A stretch of DNA of 64,000 bases from Lepas anatifera (taxonomy: Eukaryota > Arthropoda > Thecostraca > Lepadidae): contig JAOTON010002065.1 of NCBI GenBank assembly GCA_034440635.1, positions 1 to 64,000 of the forward strand, read 5' to 3'. Both the position numbers and the translations under genes were made by a program. Under the pieces are notes generated by a model that was not told the origin of the DNA, made no database searches, and saw only the letters and a list, made by a program, of their open reading frames with translations. Below, one piece after another: positions 1 to 11,201 of the stretch. The stretch's first letter is position 1, and every line of letters starts with the position of its first letter.

Positions 1-3000
1 TGATACGATATCAGACGTCAAAACCCTTGTTACCAAAAACAGTGTCGGTGACCGTCTGTTTTCGGGTGCGAGTGGACTGTATTTGTGTTCTAGGACGGCA
101 CACACGACACTTTGAAGACCAGTCTGACCAACAGCGCGGCGGGAAAAATGAGCTCGGCCTCTTTCCGAACTATAACTCGGGTTCATGAAAGGCTCACGCC
201 ATACACGCAGGCACAGCGCGAGCAAGGATGGTGAAAAACCCAGTGCGCATAAACGTAGTAGCACTAGGGTCCGGATAAAAGGATACCCAGTGTCAAATGC
301 AGCAGCACTGGGAGAAACGCGAGAGGGTTACTAGCGCCACGAATGCAGCAGCACTGGAGGGAGGAATGATAGGATGCCCCAGTGCGCAAATGCAGCAGCA
401 CTGGGAGAAAAGTGACAGGGGCTACCAGAGCCACAAATGCAGCAGCACTGGGGGAGGAATAACAGGAAGCCCACAGATGTATGGTTTGAGGTGGAAAGGA
501 CTCCAGGCGATTGGATTTGCTGCTAGCCTAGCAGCCACCGGACATAATACCCCAGATGAGGCTAGTACCAGCAAATTTGGTTCCAAAGCCGCTGATAGCA
601 GCTCAGCTGGAGATTGTTGAAAAGGTACCCGCTCACGCGGTGACTAACCACGGCCGAAGAGGCGGAAGCTTAATTTCCCCAAGCCGCGCCGCGGCACCAA
701 AGACACAAACCTGGGAAATTCCAACCGCCGGCTGCTTAATCCCTGGGCGAGGGGGCGAGAGCACTGGTTTCGCCAAACCTGACCACCGGCTGAGGTGTCG
801 AGAATTTGGCGTACAGGTGTGAAGAGGCTGATGGATGTCTAACTGGTATCCCTCGGTGGTGCTGGCTCCGTTCTTTTCGGAGGTTTCCGCGCTCCTTCTG
901 TCACTACACTGTATAGCTCACTTTCACGGTGTTCTGAGTGTGTTGCCCTCTGAGCGCATGAGCTGCTGTCTGCCCGCTGGTCGTCTCTAAAAAATGCGTA
1001 CCCACGCCGAGCGGTCGGAGAGAGAGAACCAGCGGGCACCAGCAGGCTCAGAGCAGGCTTGGATGCTGCCGGGGCATGCCTCACAGAGGACCTCTCCTTG
1101 CCCTCCGGCAACATCTCCCCAAACCTGACAATAGCCTTCCGGCTCGTCGCCGGCCGGTCGGTCACACATACATCTTGCTGACACACGCACAATCAGTTTC
1201 AGCGCTGGCGGGCCCACAGACCAGCTACCCCAACAAAGCACAGCATTCCAAAGTCGATTGCTAATGTCGAAGGGTTGGATGCCCCCCACCCAGGCCGCAA
1301 CAATGGGCGGGTGCTCGCTCCGCTGCCGCCGCCGTCACATCCGTCACCCAGCTCTGACGGCACTCTGTCTGCCGCCCCATTGTTGCTGGAGTTCCGGCCA
1401 GGTCCTGACCACATTCCTCCCGCGGCCCCGTGGCTGTACTGCGGTATCCACCGGGAGCCGAGGCAAACATGTGGCGGAAGCGGTGCCGTTACCTGGCCGG
1501 GAAAACACAGCGGGGACAGAGGGGGGTGCACACACTGGCGACGCTTCACTTCAGCACAGTCGGAAGGGCGGGGTCCTCACGGGCCATTTCTAATTCGGCA
1601 TACACGCCACGGCAGGGGCGACGGATTTCAACCGGTGCCGCCATCAGCGTCGGGTGGCCCGGTTGTCATGGTAACAGCGGCTCTGACTCGCTCAGAGCCT
1701 GAGAACCCCGGTACAGCGCACCCCTTCCCTCGCAACAATGGGGCTAACGCGTCCGCCGGACAGCACCAGCAGCTTCACTGGAAGGCTGACCGGCCCGGGG
1801 GGACACGGCGGCGGAGACGAGCTGATAAAGGGCCAAAATGATTGCACCTGACATGAGATTTGTCGGTGACAAAACAGATTGTTCCGAACACAGTGCTCGT
1901 CAGAGGATGACGTAGGGTACGCAGCAGCTGTTGGTATGTCCAGCAAAACGATGTGGTGAGATGTTTAGTGCCTTTTACCATTCTGATTAGCTTGGAATCG
2001 TTTTTTTCTAGCTTCTTGGCTGCAGTGGCTTTAGCAGCATTCGTCACAAAAAACTTAATCCCGTTAGCCCTGAGGGGCCCATTTGTGCGGTGGGCCAAAA
2101 ATCAATACCAAATATTTGTTCACATTCACTGCTGTTTAAGGCCACACGCGGTGCACGACAAACACTTCACAGAGCCACTGATACCATGATTTTGCCTTTT
2201 TTAATGTGAAGTGGTGGAAAGAGTAGCACTCAAGCATAATGTCCTATAACCCGGTTGATGGTGAAATATGAAAACATTGCACCGGTTTTCATTCTGTCCG
2301 ACGCAACCATCTGAGAAGTAATACTAGATAGTTTTGGATGCCCAGATAAGAGTTTCTGATGTGTGGAATTGGTATAGACGGAAATGTTGCGACTGCTGCT
2401 TGTATTGTGCAGAGAAAATCAAGTAAAGCAAAAGCTTTGGAGGTTCTTACGAGTGTAAAGAATGAACGGGTGCTTAGGGTGCACTGACGGTTGTCCAAAC
2501 CAAAACTCTGCGTTGAATCTTGTACCAAAAAAGTGATAAGTTTTCTGAAAATCACCGTGCCACCATTTCACTTATTTTTCTGGCGCCACGTCGGGGCTGT
2601 TTTCGAGACATGTACAGAAATATTGTGTCTGGTTGAGTCAAAGCCACGGGCGTCGCCTTCTAACTTTTACTGGGGGGGGCGTATCTGGGATTGGCGATGA
2701 CGGAAGGGCTGCTAAGCAGATTCTGAGAATTATAGCTTCTTATGAAGCACTAACGACGATGCATTTCACCAACACATTTATGTGGAATGATTCATGCAGT
2801 GTAACAGGGAGAGAAAGCAAACGAATTAAGTCTAAGGTCCGATTTGTTTTGTGGGGACGTCCCCCTGATTCACGAGAAGGGGGAGGAGAAACAGCACGTG
2901 AAAAACCCATCTTTCCATCGCAACAGACGATGAAGCCACAGTGCGAACACCACCGGAACTGCGCGGTGGGGGCTCGCCGCGGCCTGCAAGCACCCAGGGG

Positions 3001-3224
3001 CCATAAAGAGAAACGGAGGCCGTTGACACGTTGTTTTCGCGTGTCATGATTTCCTCGACTACAGCTGTTCCAGTTATCAGTAGTGTTAGAGCAGCATGTA
3101 ACTACTGCCTTGGTGGTAAATAATTTCCTGTTTATAAGTTGAAATTTGAGATAACCATACGGCGTGCGTTGCAAGACTAAAAAGAAATAGCGTAGCTGTG
3201 ACCAAATCACGCAGAACATGGCAC
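1..3224. other. Non-coding; CpG-dense block at about 600-1850
   Basis: Apart from the repeat at 240-470, no gene is supported. The part from about 600 to 1850 is GC- and CpG-rich, with several overlapping open frames on both strands. None shows a recognisable domain or convincing splice sites. It lies 3' of exon 5 where an Ig3 exon could be expected, but I could not find a Cys...Trp Ig pattern with the needed phase-1 acceptor. The sequence at 2640-2700 and 2850-2890 resembles ends of non-autonomous DNA elements (GGGACGTCCCCC). Confidence 0.4.
240..470. repeat. Degenerate tandem repeat (AATGCAGCAGCACTGGG core)
   Basis: Four to five imperfect copies of AATGCAGCAGCACTGGG, most preceded by CCCAGTGCGCA-like or GCCACAA-like sequence, spaced about 50 bp apart. 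CCCAGTG and CACTGGG let each unit fold on itself. A small isolated minisatellite. Confidence 0.7.
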
Positions 3225-3237
3225 ATATTAAATAAGA

Positions 3238-4795
3238 AGTTCTCGGAAGGCCTCCTGAAGATAGGGTGCTATAAACCGCAGAGTGTTGTGGGAATGACCT
3301 AGGACCCTAAAAGATGATACAGATGACAGTAAGAGGCTAAAGACTGGCAGCCTAAAACCCCAAAGTCCAGAAACTAAAACGTCTAAACCCTAAAAAGCCC
3401 AAAAGGCTACGTCAAGGTAAAGATAAGAAGAAAAAGCTGTGGGATGAGAGTAAATACAACGTTTCGGTCTTGGACCGTCGTCAGGCGAGAGTGAAAGATG
3501 GAGGTGGCTGAGGCCTGAGGTAACCTTTTTCCAAATACCGAGTGACTGGAGGCCTAAGGTAAACTTTTGGTCGAAACAAAGTGTCGGCAGTCCCAATCCC
3601 TCTTGCCGAAGGTGAATGGAACAGTGTGTATGGTGTGTTATGTCCTGAGCATGCGTCTGAAAAAATGTCCCCGTATGTCCGATTTACCGCAAGAGTGGCC
3701 AGGAAGATGTTTGCGTGTTGAGAGTAGGTCTGTAGCGCCGAATGAGGGATGATTCTGCGATTTTTCTGTTTGAGCCACATCACTGGCGTATTTTTGGAAT
3801 TTGATGCTCCAAGTTGTCTGCTGTCAGCTCATCATTCGGATGCATGGTTAATCCTGTGTTGGCCGAAAGGTGTTTCCTGCCTCTTACATTTCTAGCATCA
3901 CCTAAGTGTTCATTAAATCTTAGTCTAACTGGCCCTCTGGCTCTCACCGATATAAAATGACCTGCCTGGTTCGCAGAAGCTTACAATCTATCCTATAAAT
4001 TGTACATTTTTGGCATGACATTTCCCACGCCTGTCATGCAGGTATCCCAATGGGAAATGTCATGCCAAAAATGTAATTTATAGGATAGATTGTATAGCTT
4101 TGCGAACCAGGCAGGTCATTTTATATCGGTGAGAGCCAGAGGGCCTTAACTTAAGATTTAATGAACACTTAGGTGAGGCTAGAAATAAGAGGCAGGAAAC
4201 ACCTTTCGGCCAACACAGATTAACCATGCATCCGAATGATGAGCTGACAGCAGACAACTTGAGCATCAAAATTCTAAAATACGCCAGTGATGGCCATTAA
4301 ACAGAAAAATCGCAGAATCATTTCCTCATTCGGCGCTACAGACCTACTCCTCAACACGCAAACATCTTCCTGGCCACTCTTGCGGTAAATTCGACATACG
4401 GGGACATTTTTCAGACGCATGCTCAGACATAACACACCATACACACTGTTCCATTTCACCTTCGGCAAGAGGGTATTGGGACTGCCGACACTTGTTTCGA
4501 CCAAAAGTTTACCTTAGGCCTCCAGTCACTCGGTATTTGGAAAAAAGGTTACCTCAGGCCTCTAGCCACCTCCATCTTTCCCCTCGCCTGACGACGGTCC
4601 AAGACCGAAACGTTGTATTTACCTCATCCCACGCCTTTTTTCTTCTTATCTTTACCTTGACGTAGCCTTTTGGGCTTTTAGGTTTAGACGTTTTAGTTTC
4701 TGGACTTTGGGGTTTTAGGCTGCCAGTCTTTTAGCGCTTTTACTGTCATCTGTATCATCTTTTTAGGTCCTAGGTCATTCCCACAACACTCTGCG
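3238..4795. mobile_element. Long hairpin (foldback-like) element, copy 1
   Basis: The arms 3277-4027 and 4051-4794 are reverse complements at about 750 bp each, with only a 23-bp loop. The element is flanked by a 13-bp target duplication ATATTAAATAAGA (3225-3237 and 4796-4808). The left end carries an extra 39 bp (AGTTCTCGGAAGG...) not repeated on the right. No open frame is convincing: the similar short frames seen in both arms simply mirror each other. Each arm contains the motif CTGACGA...GAAACGTTGTA (see finding). The 12-13 bp duplications argue against hAT, piggyBac or Tc1 integration. Confidence 0.9.
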
Positions 4796-5298
4796 ATATT
4801 AAATAAGATAGTACATAATTATCACGCAAGGTCGGTATGACTTCAAGTATTGCACCCAACATATCCGAAGCGCCATCAACTGTCAAGCCACCAAATGAAA
4901 TCCGTAACGATGTACGTATTTGCGTACTTGTCTTTTTACTGAAATTTAATGTCAAGCTGGGTCATTGAGTCAGGTTGCAAGGGTCATTTCCGATCCGAGG
5001 CACAAATAATGGTAAATATTATTGAGTAACTAAGCGATCAGCTTTAATTTGACCTCCGCATCAGCCATGTGGTTGAGTATCCGAAACGAAAGGTACTTCA
5101 AATGAGCGTTTTACCCTGGGTGATGACATCTGTGACCTGTTGCTAAGTCTGAGTTACAAAAAAATTCACCAATCACTGGCTAGTGTATACGCTGAGCTGG
5201 TTAGCTCTTACCCTGCTTAGCGTACCCTTATACACACCGCAAAAATTAAAAGTATTTAAAAGAATAACTTAAAGAATATTTCACATACCCACGAGGTC

Positions 5299-5480
5299 GG
5301 GGATGAGGTGGCTTAGTGGATAGCACCCTTATCTTCTAAGCCACCGGTCCGGGTTCAAATCCCGGCGGAGCCTCTGAATAAGTCGATCTGATCCCCAAAA
5401 TCCCTTCCAACAGGGTGAGAGTTGGCGACGCAGTATGACCCTGGCAGTTGGTGCGTCGTTAAACCTCAACAATTATTATT
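5299..5480 (+). mobile_element. tRNA-derived SINE, family A, copy 1
   Basis: Head GGGGATGAGGTGGCTTAGTGG...GGGTTCAAATCCCGGCGGAGCC has Pol III A and B boxes and resembles tRNA-Arg(TCT) (GTGGATAGC, CTTCTAA, CGGCGGAG). It is followed by a core (CCCTTCCAACAGGGTGAGAG, TTGGCGACGC, GTTGGTGCGTCG) and an AATTATTATT tail. A 14-bp target duplication ATACCCACGAGGTC occurs at 5285-5298 and 5481-5494. Confidence 0.95.
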
Positions 5481-6129
5481 ATACCCACGAGGTCAAAACC
5501 TAACTTACGCTCAAATGTTTCATTTTATGTGACCTGTTGCATTGTCTATCCAGTGATATCAATTTTAATAAATTTCGACGAACCACTCTTAAATCTGCGC
5601 CCGGTGGGCCTCCGAGCCACGCTGCTGGATAGCTCCTACAAATTCATCACGAACTATATCAGTCACTTTGTTGTTCAGATCAACATTGAGGTCATTACAG
5701 GTCAAAGAAGTTAACATTGTAGAGAGGAGTTTCTGGGCGCTAACGTCTGATAGAGTTCAGTTAGAAGCGATTATTAGGCACAATTCGCCTCCTCCCGCTA
5801 CGGCGGATTCAATTATGTGTTACATGACTGTACTAGGTCAAAAACATAAAATGACCTAACCTGAGGTTAGATCAAGGTCACTATCTGATCTAGCATAGTT
5901 AGCGTACATATCAATCGACTTGTAATAACAGTCAAAATGTAATGGTATCAAAACAAATGCTTTATTGTTATTCCTGCAAAGTTATTGACCCGAGTCTGAA
6001 AGCCTGCTTAAGTAGCCCAGATTACCTCTAAGAGGTCACAGGTAAAAAATTGCAGCAAAAACCTGGAAAGGGGCCCAAGATACTACGATTTTGAGAATAT
6101 GAAGGTATTCTTAGCTGAATGTACACAAA

Positions 6130-6930
6130 TACAGCCCCATTCCTGTTTTCCCCATGCATTTCCAATGGAGAGCCCATGGTCTGTATCTGACCCTAGGTCA
6201 TCGATATAAGAAGTACCGGAGTATATTTTTAGCACTTGGTGAGACCATTATGTGGTATGAGTTCCATAAGTTCTCTGAAGCCCTGCTGTAGATAGGGTGC
6301 CTCAAATCGCAGGGTGTTGTGGGAATGGCTAAGGACCCTAAAAAGATGATTAAATAGAAGACAATAAAGCTCTAAAATACTTTAAGCCCACCCGTCGGCG
6401 AAAAAGAGCAAACAAGCTAAAATCTGAAATCATAGGACAGAAGCAGCCAAAACATCCAAAGTCCAGAAACTAAAACGGCTAAACCCTAAAAAGCCAAAAA
6501 GGCTAAGACAAGGTAAATATAAAGAAATAAACATGTCATGAGGTAAACGCAATGTTTCGGTCCTTGGCTGTCGTCAGGCGAGGAGTGCCAGGTGACTTTC
6601 AAGTCTTTTAGCGCTTTAACTGTCTTCTGTTTTATCATCGTTTTAGGGTCCTAAGTCATTCCCACAACACGCTGTATGAGTTTCCATTGGATAGACTGAC
6701 CTTGTTCTTACTTATGCTACCATTAACGTTTTTGGAGGTGAGGTCACATGACCTGCACTGATGACCTGACCTGAGATAACCTGACCTTAAAATTTTGGGA
6801 AAACTTGCAGGATTCATGTAGAATAAGGTGTACCAAGAACGGCGGCGATTTGTGACGCCGTTTTTGGTGCCACCGGAACAACCCGAGTGGGTGTTCAAAC
6901 ACCCCCTATCGGGCCAAAAGGTAACACACG
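6130..6930. mobile_element. TTAA MITE family 1 remnant, split by hairpin copy 2
   Basis: TTTCCAATGGAGAGCCCATG, CTAGGTCATCGATATAAGAA and GACCATTATGTGGTATGAG on the left, and ATGAGTTTCCATTGG, GACCTGACCTGAGATAACC and CGGCGGCGATTTGTGACGCC on the right match the 3' part of family 1. The hairpin element 6268-6674 interrupts it. Ends are decayed. Confidence 0.75.
6268..6674. mobile_element. Short relative of the hairpin element, copy 2
   Basis: Starts AAGTTCTCTGAAG and ends with the inverted CATTCCCACAACACGCTG, like copy 1. Inner sequence (CTAAAGTCC, AAAACGGCTAAACCC, GTTTCGGTCCTTGGC) is also shared, but most of the arms is deleted. It is flanked by TATGAGTTCCAT (6256-6267) and TATGAGTTTCCAT (6675-6687), a slightly decayed target duplication. 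It is inserted in a TTAA-family MITE remnant, whose sequence continues on both sides. Confidence 0.85.
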
Positions 6931-7330
6931 TAGTGGAGGGGGTCTCGGAAACCCCATCTATTTTTCAAAGATGTCCGCGGAACCACTGGTAGCCGAAAAA
7001 TGATACCAGGCCACATTGGAGAGAATTTAATGTAACGTCGATTAGTAAAAACTGAAAACCGGTAGAAAAAAATCATTTTATTTAAAGGCTTTCAAAGTCA
7101 GACCTGCATTTTGAGATCCCCACAAGTGCGCGGTTGAACCAGTTTGCTTGTGTTGGAGACCGAGTGGGGACGTCAAAACGCCATCTGAACAGGATTATAT
7201 GTCTCGGTCACCTCACATTAAGGTCAAGGTGAAAGGTCACAGGTCAAGGTCATATCAGAACTTTCAAGGTCATTGACTTCAGTGCTTCCGGTCAAATCGT
7301 GTTACCCGATCTGACATATATTTTGATATG
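6921..7330. mobile_element. TTAA MITE family 4 remnant
   Basis: GTAACACACGTAGTGGAGGG resembles the family 4 start. GCTTTCAAAGTCAGACCTGC, TTTTGAGATCCCCACAAGTG, AGGTCACAGGTCAAGGTCAT and TTGACTTCAGTGCTTCCGGT match 50210-50400. The right end is lost. Confidence 0.65.
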
Positions 7331-8027
7331 ACGCAATCGTCATATAAAATATATATAACTGCAGCAAAGAGCGTAATCATTATAAGAAGAAAAGATGGTA
7401 CTTGGCCGAGATTTGAGGTCGGTCAATTCGAGGTTATGCTTTGTTATCAACTGATGATATTTATTACCACCGATTATCATCTAGACTCTTAAGCAGGAAT
7501 ATGCAAGATTCAGCAGATTCTGAAGAATGCAGCAAGATTGAACAGATTCTGAAGCCCGAATATATAAGCGTTGAGTTTTCTAAATTTCCTATCTCAGCGG
7601 ATTCGAAGAGATATGCCGAGTATTACCTTATCGTCAGGAACCTAGATACATTTAATTAGAAACTTCGATTTCAAGCTTGTAGCAACTCAAACAACGCCTT
7701 ACACCGTTGGACCATTCATTGCAGGAAGTTTCCCCTTTAGATAAAGTTGGCTTTATTGGGTGTATGAACTCTGGACCCTCCAATGATACTTCCTATGTAA
7801 TCATATTTGTGTGCTTAGACATGTTTAAAGTTATGTGGTGTGCTTATTCCTTATTGCATTTAGACAAGGAGGGGCTGCGAGGTTGGCAATTTATATATCG
7901 GTGTATGTACTTTAGATGTTATGATTATGTGCTACAGCAGATGTGCAAGTATAAACGAATAACAATGCTTATATGAGGTATCGCATGATATTGTTTCGGT
8001 AATGGTACCTCAACCCGAAATATATCT

Positions 8028-8197
8028 GGGGTTGCAGTGACGTGGGGAAAGCGTTTGACTTCCACGCCCCTGACCCGGGTTCAAATCCCCGTGGGGTATT
8101 CTGCATAAGCTATTCCGATCCCTATCATGCTCCCCCAAAAGGGTGAGGGTTGACGATGCCTTATAACTTTAAAAGTCGGTGCGTCGGGAAGCCCCAA
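8028..8197 (+). mobile_element. tRNA-derived SINE remnant, family C
   Basis: Head GGGGTTGCAGTGACGTGGGG...CCCGGGTTCAAATCCCCGTGG has a clear B box. The body (TCTGCATAAGC, CCAAAAGGGTGAGGGTTGAC, AGTCGGTGCGTCGG) is a diverged form of the family A/B core. No tail or target duplication is visible, so it is an old or truncated copy. Confidence 0.75.
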
Positions 8198-9442
8198 GCA
8201 AGGGCATCGCCACGAATTTTCGAATGGGGAGGCAGAGAAAAAGTAGGGGGGGCAGTGGTGAAATCCTGAAACCGAAACGCCCACGTCGGCTTAAATTCGG
8301 GTTTCTTGACGGTATTTCCGGCCAGAAGTGGGGGTAGTCCCCCGCCTTCCAAGAGTGGGGGGCCCCAGCCCTCCAGGCCCCCCGGTGGCGATGCACATGT
8401 CCCCAAGGCTGCTGTCCGATCTAAATATCATATGTAAGACCAAATTTAGGGGAAAGTGGGGAGTCATGGACACCTTAACGATGGTGTGAGTTTTCGATGA
8501 CTTCATCAGCTCGTTTCGTTCCTATTTTGGTTGTAGAGATACCTCAGACATTTGTCTACCAGTGTGCAAACAGATATGTGTCTGTCATTATCATATCAAA
8601 ATGAGCATAAAGTTTAGGAAAAAGTAGCAAAAGTCCATTTCGCCCCACCTAATGGGGTAACATGGTCACCCCATGGGGAAAGATGGACCAGAACAGAGGT
8701 CAAGAATCTCGCCAACTCGCCCACGCTCGTGGGTAGCCAAATGAGGTTCAATGACCAGAACTTAGGTAGCCAATCACGGAGAATTTACAGAGATCAAGAA
8801 TTGCACTTACCAGCACAAAAAGTATTTCCACGCTCTTATCGCCACGTTAAAAAAAACGATCCATAATATGCAATGCTGCATTGACTGATTTTAAGTACCA
8901 ATTTAACTTTAGTGACAGACGATACAAATTAGTGGCAAATAATTTATCCTTACTCACTCGCGTTATTTCACAGCTAAGTTAGAGATGGGTAGGTAACCAC
9001 ACTGGCAACGAAATTGACCCATATAAAGCCATGAGAAAAAGGTATCAAAATTGCGATGACATGAGAACGGTAATATTCATTCTCTTATATTTATTTGACC
9101 ATTTATTTTGAACAAAAAGAGAAAACTTTAAAGTCTATATCAGGATTCATAGCAGACGGTAATGAGGAAAGGAAATACATTCTTTTATCTTACACCTTCC
9201 TATAGTTTTCCGTCAACGAGGCGTTCAAGTTTCACAGGCAAACTCCTCTTCTCCCCCCACTCTTTGGCCAGTGAAGACTCTCTTGGAAACATCCAAAATG
9301 AGGTCTCTATAACCCGAAGATCGAAAGTTCTGTTGGAATAACAATGTAAAATATAGTCTCCTTACGAAGCTCGACAAAACCATGTCGTCGGGCTCTATCG
9401 CGCGAACATCACTATGTCCTATCATCTTCAGCGTTCACGCAC

Positions 9443-9579
9443 CTTCGACGCGCAGGGTGGCGGTGCGGCTGCGTTTGACCTCGGATGAGAGCTGGCTGGT
9501 GACCTGGCAGCGCGCCTTCAGGCCGTCATCTCGCAGGGTGGTCTCGTGAATCAGAAGACGGTCCTGCCACATCCGGTAC
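9443..9579 (-). CDS. Dscam: Dscam-like exon 5 (second half of Ig2)
   Basis: This exon completes Ig2. Seen: starting with one base that finishes the Arg codon opened by exon 4, it reads G-RYRMWQDRLLIHETTLRDDG, then LKARCQVTSQLSSEVKRS and RTATLRVE. This aligns with the Dscam stretch GKYLVLPSGELHIREV..EDG, Y.CRTKH.LTGETRLSAT and LVITE. The donor is GTCGAAG followed by GTGCGT, phase 1, as expected before the Ig3 exon. Length is 137 nt (1+135+1). Odd points: the acceptor TGACGTTGGCAG has no pyrimidine tract because the intron side is a minisatellite made of copies of this same junction. The Tyr normally two residues before the second cysteine is Ala. A phase-0 start at an internal AG is possible but would break the frame with exon 4. 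No Ig3 exon was recognised downstream (1-9442). Confidence 0.85.
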
Positions 9580-10312
9580 CTGCCAACGTCAGCCGCGTCA
9601 CTCCGTAAGACGGTCCTGCCAACGTCAGTCGCGTCACTCCGTCAGACGGTGCCTGCCACATCCGGTACCTGCGAACGTCAGCTGCGTCACTCCGTCAGAC
9701 GGTCCTGCCAACGTCAGCCGCGTCACTGCGTCAGACGGTCCTGCCACATCCGGTACCTACCAAGGTCAGCGGCGTCACTCCGTCAGACGGTACCTGCCGA
9801 CGTCAGCCGCGTCACACCGTCAGACGGTCCTGCCACATCCGGTACCTACCAACGTCAGCCGCGTCACTCCGTCAGACGGTCCTGCCGTCCGTACCTACAC
9901 GTCAGCCGCGTCACTCCGTCAGACGGTCCTGCCACATCCGGTACCTACCAACGTCAGCCGCGTCACTCCGTCAGACGGTCCTGCCACATCCGGTACCTAC
10001 CAACGTCAGCCGCGTCACTCCGTCAGATGGTCCTGCCAACGTCAGCCGCGTCACTCCGTCAGACGGTCCTGCCGCATCCGGTACCTACCAACGTCAGCCG
10101 CGTCACTCCGTCAGACGATCCTGCCGCATCCGGTACCTACCAACGTCAGCCGCGTCACTCCGTCAGACGGTCCTGCCGCATCCGGTACCTACCAACGTCA
10201 GCTGCGTCACTCCGTCAGACGGTCCTGCCACATCCGGTACCTGCGAACGTCAGCCGCGTCACTCCGTCAGACGGTCCTGCCAACGTCAGCCGCGCCACTC
10301 CGTCAGACGGTG
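9560..10312. repeat. Minisatellite built from the exon 5 splice junction
   Basis: This is a tandem array of a 52-bp unit mixed with a 36-bp deletion form that lacks 16 bp. Read on the minus strand, each long unit carries TGACGTTGG(T/C)AG, then GTACCGGATGTGGCAGGACC and GTCT. That is the 3' splice site plus the first 24 nt of Dscam-like exon 5, followed by a spacer (GACGGAGTGACGCGGC). About eleven copies of the GTACCGG-type junction are visible between 9661 and 10240. The array runs directly into the real exon at 9579. The long plus-strand open frame here is a by-product of the repeat. Confidence 0.9.
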
Positions 10313-11129
10313 CGACACTAGATGCAATCCACCACCGGCTTAAATCTATGGTGCCACGGGGTAATTATTCGACTGCAGATCATTTAGTGCCACTAGTCAG
10401 TGTTCCAACCGTGGTTATCAAATCAGTGCGTTATTAAATCAGTGGTTATATATGAATCATAAAGAATTTACGGATCTGATTTCGATTTCACGGCGGTGGT
10501 CCTCAGGAGCTTGGTGCGAGTCAGTAGCTCTGCCAAGTCTCCAGCATGGTCAGTCTGGTCCTGGAAGCGCTATCTTTATCAGTGTGTAATGTATTTACAC
10601 ATAGATGACATTTTACTGTCAGATACGTTATAATGGTTTTCTGTTATCTATGATGTGCATGCATTATGCATGCGTCCGCGATATTTGAATATATGACGCT
10701 AGATACCGTGTTATGGGGAATCCTGTTCCGTTTCGCTTGTCGCTGTGAGATTAACACAAAATTATCTAGTCCCAGGTCCTGTCCCATTCCGTCCCGTAAT
10801 TATCATCCTATTTCCCATACCCATTACGCGCAATAATTATGTATTATTGGGTGCGATCAAATTTGCGCCAGGAGCTTCTGCCAATTTTACGGCTGACTTC
10901 TATCTGCAGTTTTTTTGCAATTTGTGTATTTCATTAACAAGTCTAGTATTCCTAGATATTTTAAACAAATCACATAGAGCAGAAGCAAAATCACTAACGA
11001 TGACGTCCATACACCCTGTCTCTATATTTAACACGAAGTTTTTCAAGTTCAAGGTCTCTTCGGTAGTAAGGACCATCCTCCATTCATATTCGCCTCCACT
11101 GCTTGGATACCTAAAATCAAAACAGCGAC

Positions 11130-11201
11130 TGCCGTGACCCGGATTCGAACCGGGGTTATCGCGGCCACAACGCGAGGTCCTAACCACTAGACTATCACGG
11201 C
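11130..11201 (-). tRNA. tRNA-His (anticodon GTG)
   Basis: The minus strand folds as a complete tRNA. The acceptor stem GCCGTGA pairs perfectly with TCACGGC, followed by discriminator A. The D stem is GTCT/GGAC. The anticodon stem TCGCG/CGCGA encloses loop TTGTGGC with anticodon GTG. The T arm is CCCGG-TTCGAAT-CCGGG. Both internal Pol III promoter boxes are intact (TAGTCTAGTGG and GGTTCGAATCC). A TTTT run follows about 8 bases after the 3' end (11119-11122 on the plus strand) and can serve as terminator. There is no encoded CCA, as expected in eukaryotes. There is no SINE body or tail, so this looks like a real gene. It sits inside intron 4 of the Dscam-like gene, in the same orientation. Confidence 0.93.

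Noticed and set aside
839..1549. Overlapping GC-rich open frames as candidate Ig3 exon
   Set aside because: Cys- and Trp-containing pieces were seen, but spacing, phase and splice sites did not fit an Ig half-domain.
2832..3047. Signal-peptide-like MERWVFHVLFLLPLLV on the minus strand
   Set aside because: It overlaps GGGACGTCCCCC text typical of mobile-element ends in this window. It lies downstream of exon 5, and no following exon could be joined.
3567..4504. Two similar short frames starting MVET on opposite strands
   Set aside because: They are mirror images in the two arms of the hairpin element, not duplicate genes.
9649..10437. 262-codon plus-strand open frame rich in Arg/Ser/His/Cys
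   Set aside because: It runs over the 52/36-bp minisatellite, so its length reflects repeat structure. The meaningful strand is the minus strand.
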